Shown here one piece after another: positions 43,538 through 52,374 of a stretch of DNA of 64,000 bases. Every line of letters starts with the position of its first letter. The stretch's first letter is position 1. The translations under genes were made by a program, and so were the position numbers. Origin of the DNA: Ectothiorhodospira mobilis. GTDB lineage: Bacteria > Pseudomonadota > Gammaproteobacteria > Ectothiorhodospirales > Ectothiorhodospiraceae. The notes under the pieces were generated by a model, which was not told the DNA's origin, searched no databases, and worked only from the letters and a program-made list of their open reading frames with translations. The DNA lies in contig NZ_FOUO01000001.1 in NCBI RefSeq assembly GCF_900114895.1, positions 62,001 to 126,000 of the forward strand, written 5' to 3'.

Positions 43538-44389
43538 ATGAGACAACCGAACCCGTTGCAACACCTCCTGCCCCGCCTGGCGGTGCCCACCGTCCTGGCC
43601 CTCGCCCTGCCCCTGCAAACGGCGGCTGCCCAACACCTCGGGGAGACGAACGCCCCCACACTGCACCTGGCCCAGTCCGGCGAGGCGCCGGCGGTCTCCC
43701 AGCAACCGGCATCGCCCCCGGATGGGACCGACGACACCGGCATGCCCGAAGAAGCGGATCAGGCCGCGCAGGAAGCGGTTGTGCCTGACGGACCCGAATC
43801 CCCCGATGAGTCAGGCCCTGCGGACACGGCTGCCACCGACGGGGACGGTGCTGAAAACGGGAACGAGGCCGAGGAGGAAGCCCCCCGGACCGCCCCCCCC
43901 GAAGGCAGCGAGGGGGAGGATGGGTCCCGGAGCGACCAGGAGGCCCTGGGGGACGAGGAAACCCGGGCCGCAGAGGAGGAAGCCGAAGGGCAGGACGGCG
44001 AGGACCAAGGGGATGAGGATCACGCCGCTGACGAAGGTTCCCGGGACGACGATGCCGGCCCCCATGGCCGCGTCGCCCGCGCCGCCTTCACCTCGGGCAT
44101 CGAGGACCGGGAACCGGTGGACCGCCTGGAGACGGTGGATGCCGGCAACGGGGAGGTCCTGTTCTTCACCGAGATCCGGGACCACGAGGGCGGCACCATC
44201 ATCCACCAGTGGCGTTACCAGGGCTGGGACATGGGCGAGGTGCGCTTCGAGATCGACGGACCACGCTGGCGGGTCTGGTCCAGCAAGACCCTGCGGCCGG
44301 AGTGGACCGGGCCCTGGACGGTGCGGGTGGTGGACCAGGACGGCCGCCTGCTGGACGCATACCACCTGCGCGTCACCGGCGGCGACTAA
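43538..44389 (+). CDS. Secreted acidic protein with C-terminal DUF2914 domain
   Basis: 283 residues. A signal peptide ends near residue 31 (hydrophobic core then QTAAAQ). A long linker (about 45-175) rich in Glu, Asp, Gly, Ala and Pro follows, with few hydrophobic residues. The last 105 residues are a DUF2914 domain: VARAAFTSGIEDREPVDRLE, VLFFTEIRDHEGGTIIHQWR, VRFEIDGPRWRVWSSKTLRP, EWTGPWTVRVVDQDGRLLD. The domain is a beta-sandwich of unknown function in exported or membrane proteins. The strong acidity fits a salty periplasm. Single gene, between fliL-like and yheS. Confidence 0.82.
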   Translation: MRQPNPLQHLLPRLAVPTVLALALPLQTAAAQHLGETNAPTLHLAQSGEAPAVSQQPASPPDGTDDTGMPEEADQAAQEAVVPDGPESPDESGPADTAATDGDGAENGNEAEEEAPRTAPPEGSEGEDGSRSDQEALGDEETRAAEEEAEGQDGEDQGDEDHAADEGSRDDDAGPHGRVARAAFTSGIEDREPVDRLETVDAGNGEVLFFTEIRDHEGGTIIHQWRYQGWDMGEVRFEIDGPRWRVWSSKTLRPEWTGPWTVRVVDQDGRLLDAYHLRVTGGD

Positions 44390-44396
44390 CGGCCGA

Positions 44397-46298
44397 TCAC
44401 TCCCCGGCCCCGTCCCGTTCCAGGGCCTCGCAGGCCTCCAGCCATTCCCCCTCCAACCGCGCCAGGTCCCGCTCCACCCGGGCCTGGCGCGCCAGCAGTT
44501 CCTGCAGGCGGGCCTTGCCGCCCTCCTCGTAGAGGGCGGGATCGGCCAGGTCCTGTTCCAGTTCCGCCCGCTGGCGTTCCAGGTCCTCGTGCTCCCGCTC
44601 CAACCGGGCCACCCGGTCCCGCAGGGGCTTCTGGCGGCGCCGGCGCTCCGCCTCCTCCCGCCGGCGGGCCTTGCGCTGGGCAGCGCCGTGATCCCCGGTG
44701 GCCGTTCCCTGGCCGTCCTGGGCCGCCCGCTCCCGCTCCGCCAGCCACTGGCGGTAGTCTTCCAGGTCCCCATCGAAGGGGGCCACGCCGCCGTCGGCCA
44801 CCAGCAGGAAGTCATCGCAGACGCTGCGCAGCATGTGGCGGTCGTGGGAGACCAGCACCACCGCCCCATCGAACCCCTGCAGGGCCATCTCCAGGGCATG
44901 GCGCATGTCCATGTCCAGGTGGTTGGTGGGTTCATCCAAGAGCAGCAGATTGGGCCGCTGATACACCAGCAGGGCCAGTACCAGGCGGGCCTTCTCCCCG
45001 CCGGAGAAGGGCCCCACCGGCGCCAGGGCCTGGTCGCCGTGAAAACCGAACCCCCCCAGGAAATCCCGCAGGGGCTGTTCCCGGGCCCCCGGGTCCAGGC
45101 GCTGCAGGTGCAGCAGGGGGCTGGCCTCCAGGTCCAGTTGTTCCAGTTGATGCTGGGCGAAGTAGCCCACCGCCAGGTCCGGGGCCGGCTCGCGCCGCCC
45201 CGACACCGGCTCAGCCGCCCCCGCCAGCAGCCGCACCAGGGTGGACTTGCCGGCCCCGTTGGGCCCCAGCAGCCCCAGGCGATCCCCGGGGTGCAGGGAC
45301 AACTCCACGCCGGACAGCACCGGCGTCTCGCCGTAACCCGCCGCGGCCCGGTCCAGCTTGAGCAAAGGGTCCGGCAGGCGCTGCGGGGCGGGGAAGGCGA
45401 AGCGGAAGGGGGTGTCCACATGGGCGGCGGCCACCCGGGTCATGCGCTCCAGGGCCTTGAGCCGGCTCTGGGCCTGGCGGGCCTTGGTGGCCTTGGCCCG
45501 GAAGCGGGCCACGAAGCCCTCCAGGTGGGCGATCTCCCGCTGCTGGCGCTCGTGCTGGGCCTGCTGGCGGCGCAGGGCCTCGGCCCGGGCCTGCTCGAAA
45601 TCGGAATAGGTGCCGGTGTACAGGGTCAGGCGGCCCCGCTCGATGTGGGCCACGTGGCTCACCACCCGGTCCAGGAAATCCCGGTCGTGGGAGATGAGCA
45701 GGAGGGTGCCGGGATAACCCGCAAGCCATTGCTCCAGCCATAGCACCGCCTCCAGGTCCAGGTGGTTGGTGGGCTCGTCCAGCAGCAACAGGTCGGAACG
45801 GCACATGAGGGCCCGGGCCAGGTTCAGGCGCATGCGCCAGCCGCCGGAGAAGGTGGATACGGGCCGCTGCTCCTCGCCGGGGGCGAATCCCAGGCCGTGG
45901 AGCAGACGCCCCGCCCGGCTCTCGGCGGTCCAGGCGTCGATGGCGTCCAGGCGGCTGTGCAACGCCCCCAGGCGGGTGCCGTCACCGGCGGCCTGGGCCG
46001 CGTCCACCTCGGCCTGCAGGCGGCGCAGCTCCGCATCGCCGTCCATGACGTAGTCCAGGGCCGTGCGCGGCGACGCCTCCACCTCCTGGGCCACGTGGGC
46101 GATCACCCAGCCCTCCGGCAGCCGGCAGTGGCCCCAGTCAGGCGACAGTTCCCCCAATAGCAGGGCGAAGAGGCTGGACTTGCCCGTGCCGTTGGCCCCG
46201 GTGAGGCCCACGCGCCAGCCCGGATGGAGGGTGAGTTCGGCCCCTTCGAACAGGACATGGGGCCCCCGGCGCAAGGTCAGGTCTTCCAGTTTCAGCAT
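44397..46298 (-). CDS. yheS: ABC-F ATPase YheS
   Basis: Ribosome-associated ABC-F protein thought to relieve stalled translation. Two ATPase domains: Walker A GANGTGKSS (about 34-42) and GPNGAGKST (about 331-339); signatures FSGGWRMRL and FSGGEKARL; and two DEPTNHLD Walker B motifs. An interdomain linker (RFRAKATKARQAQSRLKALE) and a coiled-coil C-terminus follow. 633 residues, aligning by eye along its full length with E. coli YheS. The start at 46298 opens MLKLEDLTLRRG. Divergent from the GGDEF gene. Confidence 0.95.
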   Translation of the reverse strand: MLKLEDLTLRRGPHVLFEGAELTLHPGWRVGLTGANGTGKSSLFALLLGELSPDWGHCRLPEGWVIAHVAQEVEASPRTALDYVMDGDAELRRLQAEVDAAQAAGDGTRLGALHSRLDAIDAWTAESRAGRLLHGLGFAPGEEQRPVSTFSGGWRMRLNLARALMCRSDLLLLDEPTNHLDLEAVLWLEQWLAGYPGTLLLISHDRDFLDRVVSHVAHIERGRLTLYTGTYSDFEQARAEALRRQQAQHERQQREIAHLEGFVARFRAKATKARQAQSRLKALERMTRVAAAHVDTPFRFAFPAPQRLPDPLLKLDRAAAGYGETPVLSGVELSLHPGDRLGLLGPNGAGKSTLVRLLAGAAEPVSGRREPAPDLAVGYFAQHQLEQLDLEASPLLHLQRLDPGAREQPLRDFLGGFGFHGDQALAPVGPFSGGEKARLVLALLVYQRPNLLLLDEPTNHLDMDMRHALEMALQGFDGAVVLVSHDRHMLRSVCDDFLLVADGGVAPFDGDLEDYRQWLAERERAAQDGQGTATGDHGAAQRKARRREEAERRRRQKPLRDRVARLEREHEDLERQRAELEQDLADPALYEEGGKARLQELLARQARVERDLARLEGEWLEACEALERDGAGE

Positions 46299-46503
46299 GG
46301 GGCGGGAGTCTACCAGCCCACCGCGCATACCGCCGCCCCGGCGGGACCGGAATTCCGTCACACCCTGGAACGGAACGGCCCATGGCGGCGACGGATTTCC
46401 GTCGCCTATCCCCAATAAAAGCACAAGCCGTTGAATCATCGGCATATCCATGCCTGGCATGGAAATCGCAAGAAGGCAGGCAACACCCAGCCGAGTCTCC
46501 GCC

Positions 46504-47466
46504 ATGATGCGCCACATCATCCGCTCACCGCTCCAACAGGCCCACAAAGGCGACAACACGCTGATGGCCGGCCCGAGGCTGCTGCAGGGGGGCAAGCGGG
46601 ACCTGCCCCCCCAGGGGGCCGCGGCCATCCCGCCGAACCCGGCGGCCATCCTGCAGCGCCTGCAGACGACCCTGGAGCTGGGGCCCCTGATCCAGATCTT
46701 CTCCGAATCCCTGCACCCGCTGGTGCCCCATGACGGCATCGCCTTCGACTGCCCGGAACAGGGCATCCACATCAGCCACGGCCGCATCTCGCGCCATGTC
46801 TGCAGCTACAACCTGATGGTGGAACAAACCCCCCTGGGGGAGCTGCGCATCCTGCGCGGGCGCAAGTTCCGCACGGCGGAGCTGAACGCCCTGGAGGAGG
46901 CCCTGACCGTGCTGGTCTACCCCCTGCGCAACGCCCTGCTCTATCACCAGGCCGTGAAATCGGCGCAGACCGACCCCCTCACCGGCCTGCTGAACCGGGC
47001 CGCCCTGGACCGCATGCTGGAGCGGGAACTGGCGGTGTCACGGCGCTCCGGCGGACACCTGTGCCTGCTGGTGCTGGACGTGGACCACTTCAAGGCGGTG
47101 AACGACCGTTTCGGCCACCAGGCGGGGGACCAGGTGCTGCTGGCGGTGGCCGACCGCCTGCGCGCCCTCACCCGCCGGAGCGACATGGTCTTCCGCTACG
47201 GTGGGGAGGAGTTCGTCCTGCTCATGGGAGACACCGATCCCGAGGCGGCGGATCAGGGGGCCCGGCGTATTCATGAGGCCATCCGCGAGCGTCCCCTGGA
47301 GATCACCCCGGGCCAGTGCATCGGCATCACGGTGAGCATCGGCATCGCCTGCGGCGGCGGCAGCGAGGAGCCCGGCAGCCTCTTCCGCCGCGCCGACCGG
47401 GCCATGTACCGGGCCAAGGACAGCGGCCGCAACCGCATCGTCTGGGCGGATCCCCTGCCGGGCTGA
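46504..47466 (+). CDS. GGDEF diguanylate cyclase
   Basis: Predicted cyclic di-GMP synthase. The N-terminal about 140 residues form a GAF-like sensory region (PHDGIAFDCPEQGIHISHGR). The GGDEF domain begins at DPLTGLLNRAALD, with the active loop YGGEEF and the second metal Asp in VLDVDHFKAVND. No RxxD inhibition site is seen five residues before the loop (FRYGGEEF lacks it), so product inhibition at that site is unlikely. The start is uncertain among ATGs at 46450, 46504 and 46507. No membrane helix. Pairs functionally with the EAL protein encoded at 27741-28826. Confidence 0.9.
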   Translation: MMRHIIRSPLQQAHKGDNTLMAGPRLLQGGKRDLPPQGAAAIPPNPAAILQRLQTTLELGPLIQIFSESLHPLVPHDGIAFDCPEQGIHISHGRISRHVCSYNLMVEQTPLGELRILRGRKFRTAELNALEEALTVLVYPLRNALLYHQAVKSAQTDPLTGLLNRAALDRMLERELAVSRRSGGHLCLLVLDVDHFKAVNDRFGHQAGDQVLLAVADRLRALTRRSDMVFRYGGEEFVLLMGDTDPEAADQGARRIHEAIRERPLEITPGQCIGITVSIGIACGGGSEEPGSLFRRADRAMYRAKDSGRNRIVWADPLPG

Positions 47467-47522
47467 AGACAGTACCGGCGGGGGCTGTTATCGTTACCCC
47501 TTTGCCCGGATCCCGCTCGCCC

Positions 47523-48746
47523 ATGGAACCCGCCACCCCCGCAGACCATCCCCCGCAAGATCCCCGCTTCACCCTGGAACTGGACGGCGCCCGGGTGACC
47601 GTGCTGGGCACGGCCCATGTCTCCCGGGTGTCGGCCGAGACCGTGCGTGACCTGCTGCGCAGCGGCACCTTCGACGCCGTGGCGGTGGAGCTCTGCCCCA
47701 GCCGCCATGACGCCCTGGTGGACCCCGGCGCCCTGGCGCGCATGGACCTGTTCCAGGTGCTGCGCCGGGGCAAGGCCCCCATGGTCACCGCCAGTCTGGC
47801 CCTGGGGGCCTACCAGCAGCGCATGGCGGAGCAGTTCGGCATCGAACCCGGCGCGGAGATGCGCGCCGCCCTCCACGAGGCACAAAACGCCGGCCTGCCG
47901 GTGCTGCTCATCGACCGGGAGGTGGGCACCACGCTGCGCCGCTGTTACCGCAACATCCCCTGGTGGCGGCGCATGAACCTGTTCACCGGCCTGCTGGCCG
48001 GGATCCTCACCCGGGAGCGCATCTCCGAGGAGGAGATCGAGCGCCTCAAGGGCGGGGACCTGCTGGAATCCACCTTCGACCAGTTCGCCCAGGAGTCCCG
48101 GGCCCTGTACGATCCCCTGATCCGGGAACGGGACCGCTACATGGCGGCCCGTATCCGCCAGGAGGCCACCGGCGGAGATCATCGCCACCTGCTGGCGGTG
48201 GTGGGGGCGGGCCACCTTGGCGGCATCCGCAAGGCCCTGGAGACGGACACTGCCGAACCCCCGGAGGCGGTGATCCGCGAACTGGACCAGGAACCCCCGC
48301 CGGCGCGCTGGCCGCGGGTCATCCCCTGGCTGATCGTGGCCCTGATCCTGGCGGGCTTCGTGCTGGGGTTCAGCCGCAATCCGCAGCTGGGATGGCAGCT
48401 GGTGGCCGACTGGGTGCTGATCAACGGCCTGCTCACGGGCCTGGGAGCCATCCTCGCCGCCGCCCATCCCCTCACCGTGGTCACCGCCGCCCTGGCGGCC
48501 CCCCTGACCTCGCTGAACCCCACCATCGGTGCGGGCTTTGTCGCCGCCGCCGCCGAGGTCTGGCTGCGCAAGCCCACGGTGGGGGATTTCTCCCAGCTGC
48601 GCCGGGACACGGCCCATCTGCGCGGCTGGTGGCGCAACCGGGTGTCACGGGTCCTGCTGGTGTTCCTGTTCTCCACCCTGGGTTCGGCCCTGGGCACCTA
48701 TATCGCCGGCTTTCGCATCGCCGGGCGCCTCTTCGGCGGGGACTGA
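47523..48746 (+). CDS. TraB/GumN-type membrane protein (TraB family)
   Basis: TraB/PrgY family protein. The N-terminal about 250 residues are a Tiki-like erythromycin-esterase fold with VLGTAHVS (about 27-34) and VAVELCPSRHDAL (about 53-65), then VVGAGHLGGI (about 228). The C-terminal part has four or five hydrophobic segments (about 270-400). The family includes the enterococcal pheromone-processing protein and archaeal homologues; the substrate here is unknown. 407 residues. It starts 56 bp after the GGDEF gene on the same strand and overlaps the convergent lipoprotein by 102 bp. Confidence 0.85.
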   Translation: MEPATPADHPPQDPRFTLELDGARVTVLGTAHVSRVSAETVRDLLRSGTFDAVAVELCPSRHDALVDPGALARMDLFQVLRRGKAPMVTASLALGAYQQRMAEQFGIEPGAEMRAALHEAQNAGLPVLLIDREVGTTLRRCYRNIPWWRRMNLFTGLLAGILTRERISEEEIERLKGGDLLESTFDQFAQESRALYDPLIRERDRYMAARIRQEATGGDHRHLLAVVGAGHLGGIRKALETDTAEPPEAVIRELDQEPPPARWPRVIPWLIVALILAGFVLGFSRNPQLGWQLVADWVLINGLLTGLGAILAAAHPLTVVTAALAAPLTSLNPTIGAGFVAAAAEVWLRKPTVGDFSQLRRDTAHLRGWWRNRVSRVLLVFLFSTLGSALGTYIAGFRIAGRLFGGD

Positions 48747-49787
48747 CATCCCCTCCAGGGCGCGCAGGGACTCCAGGGCCCGTTCGGCGCGGCGCACATG
48801 GGCCGCCAGCTCCGCATCCCCCGGCCGCAGGCGCTGCAGGCCGCGCCAGACCGCCAGGGCCTCGCGGATCCGCCCCGCCAGGTAATGGCGCCGCCCTGCC
48901 TCCAGCCCGGACTCCATGCGCGCCGTGACGGCCCGCTCCAGGTCGGCGCGCAATGCCTCCAGGTCCGCCCCCGCAGGGGGATCCGCCGCCAGGGCCTGCA
49001 GGTGCCGGCGCGCCCCCATCAGCTCCCCCGCCGCCAGGGCCCCGCGCAAGGCCGCCAGCCGGGCCCGCCCCTGGGATTCGGCCTCGGCCCGGCGCCGTTC
49101 CTGCAGCGCCTGCAGGCGGTCCTCCCGGGCCGCACGGGCCGCCTGCAGGCGCCGCTCGGCGGCCTCCCCCGGGGCCAGGGCGCGGGCCAGTTCCAGGCTC
49201 TCCACGGCCAGGAAGGGGGCGTCCTCGGCCAGGGCACGGGCCCCCAGCCGGGTCAATGCCTGCGCCATCGGTCCCACCTGGGCCCGGACCATCTCCCACT
49301 CCCGCCGTGCCGCCGCATCCTGCGGGGCGAGACGAAGCCACTGCGGGTACAGCCCCGCCAGGCGCGCAAGATGACGCCCCCGGGCCAGGAGCAGACGCAT
49401 GTGCAGGGCCTGCAGCCGGGCCGCCTGCTCCTCCCGGGCCCGGTCCCGTGCCGCCGCCAGTGCGCGGCTGTCGGGGCAGCAGGCGAGCCCCCGCCGGTAG
49501 GCCGCCTCCGCCGCCGCCCATTCGCCCCGCCGCAGATGTCCCGCCGCCTGCAGCAGCATCGCCTGTTCCAGGGCGGCGGCCAGGCGCTGCACGTGCACCG
49601 CCTGGGACCGCGGCAGCGCCGCCTCCCCGCGCGCCTCCTGCCGGCGCAGGATCTCCCGGGCGCGGCCATAGTCCTGGCGCTCCACGGCCCGGCGCACCGC
49701 CTCGGCGGGGCTCAGGTCCATGGAGGCGGTGATGGGGGCGCAGCCCGCCAGCAGGAGCACCGCGCCCAGGATCACCCCCCTCATCAT
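48645..49787 (-). CDS. Lipoprotein with Ala/Arg-rich helical repeats, coupled to adenylate cyclase
   Basis: 380 residues. The lipobox LLAGC has Cys16. The rest is helical, Ala/Arg/Leu/Glu-rich and tetratricopeptide-like in spacing (WAAAEAAYRRGLACCPDSRA, LAVWRGLQRLRPGDAELA), with no named domain. The start codon overlaps the adenylate cyclase stop by four bases (ATGA), so the two are made together. A periplasmic partner or sensor for the cyclase is the simplest inference. It overlaps the convergent TraB-family gene by about 100 bp at its 3' end; the last 35 residues are low complexity. Confidence 0.78.
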   Translation of the reverse strand: MMRGVILGAVLLLAGCAPITASMDLSPAEAVRRAVERQDYGRAREILRRQEARGEAALPRSQAVHVQRLAAALEQAMLLQAAGHLRRGEWAAAEAAYRRGLACCPDSRALAAARDRAREEQAARLQALHMRLLLARGRHLARLAGLYPQWLRLAPQDAAARREWEMVRAQVGPMAQALTRLGARALAEDAPFLAVESLELARALAPGEAAERRLQAARAAREDRLQALQERRRAEAESQGRARLAALRGALAAGELMGARRHLQALAADPPAGADLEALRADLERAVTARMESGLEAGRRHYLAGRIREALAVWRGLQRLRPGDAELAAHVRRAERALESLRALEGMSVPAEEAPGDAKAGDIGAQGRTQGGEQEHQQDP

Positions 49788-51211
49788 GCCGCGGTCTCCT
49801 CCCCCAGCAGGCGCGTCAGGCGCGCCTCCATGGCCTGCCGGCAGGTGGGGGCCAGACCCGCCACTCGGCAGGTGGGCACCGGTTCCGCCTTGCCCCGCAC
49901 CGGGATGTCGCGGTGGGCCTGTACGCGCACCCGATGGCGGACATCCCCGTGCCGACACAGGTCCCGGGGGGCCAGCACCTCCCCCGGCCCGGCGGCGGCC
50001 ATGAGCCGCGCCGCCAGGTTCACCGCATCCCCCACCACGGTGTACTGCAGCCGGTCCTCCGCCCCCATGTTGCCCGCCAGCATGGGGCCGCTGTTGACCC
50101 CCACGCGAAACTGCACCGGCGGCTCCCCCGCCGCCTGGCGCAGGCGGTTCAGGCGTGCCACCAGGGATTGCAGCATCACCCCGCTGGCGATGGCGTGGAA
50201 GCGGTGGTCCGGGTCATCCTCGGTGACACCGAAGACCAGCATGACGCCGTCGCCCATGAACTTGTCGATACTGCCGCGGTAATGGCGGGCGATGTGGCTC
50301 ACATAGGTGAAATAGGTGTTCAACAGGCCGGCCACCCGGTCCGGGGGCAGGGTCTCCGCCAGACGGGTGAAGCCGGCCATGTCGGCAAACACCACCGAGG
50401 CCTCCACCTGGCGCCCCCCCAGACCGAGCCGGTCCAGGTTGCTCAGGATCTCCCGGGCCACGCCGTCGGAGACATAACGGCTCAGGGCCCCCTCCACCTG
50501 GGACTTCTCCTGCAGGCCGAGGGCCATGCGGTTGAAGGCGCGCATGAGATGCCCCAGTTCGTCCCGGCGCGCCTCCGGCAGGCGGTGATGGTAGTCCCCG
50601 GCGCCGATGGCCCGGGTGGCCTCCACCAGACGGTGCAGGGGACGGGAGAGATGGCGCCCCACGGCGAAGGCGGCGGCGCCCCCCAGCAGGCTGACCGCCA
50701 GGGTGGTGAACAGGATGCTGCGCAAGGTGGCCGCCACCGCGCGGCGCTCGCCGGCCTGGCTCAGGGTGACCATGGCGGTGCCCAGGGTCATGTCCCGGAA
50801 GCGGATCGACTCGCGGTAGACCGCCGCGTCCGCTCCCGGCGCGAGCGCCTGTGTGCCGGCGGGCACCCGGCCCGCACGGGCCAGGACCCGCCCCGAACGG
50901 TCCTGCACGGCCGCCCCCAGCACCGCACCGCTGCCCACCAGGTTGACGATGAGGGCCTCCAGGGCCAGGCCGTCGTCGGCCAGGACCAGTTCCTTGGAGG
51001 ACTCCGCCAGCTGCACCACGGCGGAGTGGCCGAAGGTGTCCATCTGCGCGCGCAGCAGCGCCCGCTGCTGCTCCAGGATCACGGCCCCCAACAGGGCCAT
51101 GGATCCCACCAGCAGCAGGGAGATGATCGCGCCCAGCTTGTAGGCAACGGGGATGTGCCGCGGCAGGCGGGAGACCACGCCGCTGCGCACCCGGGTGAAG
51201 AAGGATCCCAT
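49784..51211 (-). CDS. Membrane-bound class III adenylate cyclase with HAMP domain
   Basis: Predicted to convert ATP to cAMP, the ligand of the Crp encoded at 14382-15020. From the chosen start (51211, with GAGGA upstream) the order is: helix at about 21-45, periplasmic sensor of about 115 residues, second helix at about 165-185, HAMP (HLSRPLHRLVEATRAIGAGD), then the catalytic domain. Metal-binding Asp277 (FADMAGFT) and Asp321 (KFMGDGVM) are 44 residues apart as required. Lys317 fits adenine recognition, and the transition-state NxxxR is in GDAVNLAARL. 475 residues. Divergent from oxyR. Confidence 0.9.
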   Translation of the reverse strand: MGSFFTRVRSGVVSRLPRHIPVAYKLGAIISLLLVGSMALLGAVILEQQRALLRAQMDTFGHSAVVQLAESSKELVLADDGLALEALIVNLVGSGAVLGAAVQDRSGRVLARAGRVPAGTQALAPGADAAVYRESIRFRDMTLGTAMVTLSQAGERRAVAATLRSILFTTLAVSLLGGAAAFAVGRHLSRPLHRLVEATRAIGAGDYHHRLPEARRDELGHLMRAFNRMALGLQEKSQVEGALSRYVSDGVAREILSNLDRLGLGGRQVEASVVFADMAGFTRLAETLPPDRVAGLLNTYFTYVSHIARHYRGSIDKFMGDGVMLVFGVTEDDPDHRFHAIASGVMLQSLVARLNRLRQAAGEPPVQFRVGVNSGPMLAGNMGAEDRLQYTVVGDAVNLAARLMAAAGPGEVLAPRDLCRHGDVRHRVRVQAHRDIPVRGKAEPVPTCRVAGLAPTCRQAMEARLTRLLGEETAA

Positions 51212-51407
51212 ACCGGTCCTCTGTGGAGGAAAAACCCCTTCCCCCCAGGGTGGGGGATGAGGGGCATCATACGCATCCCCGGCGTCCCCATACAGCCCGC
51301 CCCCACGGGAAGCCCCCCGAGGCATGCGGATCCATTACACTCCCGAGGAGGACCCATCCGGCGGACCGGATGACGCGGCAGCGCCCCCACCACGAGAAGA
51401 GTTCCCC

Positions 51408-52343
51408 ATGACCCTGACCGAGCTCCGCTACATCGTCGCCGTGGCCCGCGAGCGCCACTTCGGCCGCGCGGCCGAGTGCTGCCACGTGAGCCAGCCCACC
51501 CTGAGCGTGGCGGTGAAGAAGCTGGAGGAGGAGCTGGGGGTGATCCTGTTCGAACGCAGCAAGACCGAGGTGAGCATCACCCCCGTGGGGGATCAGGTGG
51601 TGCGCCAGGCGCAGCGGGTGCTGGAGGAGGTGGACACCCTGGGGGAACTGGCCCGCCAGGGCCGGGATCCCCTGAGCGGCCCCCTGCGCCTGGGGGCCAT
51701 CCACACCATCGGGCCCTACCTGCTGCCCCACCTGGTGCCGGAGGTGCACCGGCGCGCGCCCAAGCTGCCCCTGGTGATCGAGGAGAACTATACCGCACGC
51801 CTGGCGGAACGCCTCAAACAGGGGGAACTGGATGCCATCATCATCGCCCTCCCCTTCGAGCAGCCCGGGGTGGTCACCCTGCCCCTCTACGAGGAACCCT
51901 TCGTGGCGGTGCTGCCGGCGGGGCACCCCCTGGGCGCGCGGCCACGGCTGCGGGTGAACGACCTGGCGCGGGAGAACCTGCTGCTGCTGGGGGCGGGGCA
52001 CTGCTTCCGGGAGCAGGTGCTGCACTTCTGTCCGGAGTGCCACACCATGGTGGGCTCGGGCAACGATATCCAGTACACCGTGGAGGGCAGCTCCCTGGAG
52101 ACCATCCGCCACATGGTGGCCACGGGCATGGGGGTGACCGTGCTGCCCTGCTCCGCCGCCGGGGACGACCGCTACACCCGGGACCTGCTGGCCATCCGCC
52201 CCTTCGAGGCGCCCGCCCCCTTCCGCCAGGTGGCCCTGGCCTGGCGCTCCAGCTTCCCACGCCCCAAGGCCATCGAGGTGATACGTCAGGCCATCCTGCA
52301 GGCCCGCGTCCCCTGCCTGCAGATGACGGCCGACGCCACCTGA
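51408..52343 (+). CDS. oxyR: Hydrogen peroxide regulator OxyR
   Basis: LysR-type activator of peroxide defence. The N-terminal winged helix reads MTLTELRYIVAVARERHFGR and AAECCHVSQPTLSVAVKKLE. The redox pair Cys199 (GHCFREQ) and Cys208 (LHFCPEC) occupy exactly the E. coli positions, and another Cys at 211 is close by. 311 residues, against 305 in E. coli. The start at 51408 follows GAAGAG. Divergent from the adenylate cyclase in a 196-bp region. OxyR could control the peroxide- and sulfoxide-repair genes in the window, but no operator was identified by eye. Confidence 0.95.
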   Translation: MTLTELRYIVAVARERHFGRAAECCHVSQPTLSVAVKKLEEELGVILFERSKTEVSITPVGDQVVRQAQRVLEEVDTLGELARQGRDPLSGPLRLGAIHTIGPYLLPHLVPEVHRRAPKLPLVIEENYTARLAERLKQGELDAIIIALPFEQPGVVTLPLYEEPFVAVLPAGHPLGARPRLRVNDLARENLLLLGAGHCFREQVLHFCPECHTMVGSGNDIQYTVEGSSLETIRHMVATGMGVTVLPCSAAGDDRYTRDLLAIRPFEAPAPFRQVALAWRSSFPRPKAIEVIRQAILQARVPCLQMTADAT

Positions 52344-52374
52344 GGCATCCGACTCAGGCGCCGCTGGCGGCGAC

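Noticed and set aside
52344-52374. Intrinsic terminator between oxyR and the pentapeptide gene
   Set aside because: A short CGCCG/CGGCG stem exists, but it is weak and without a T-run.
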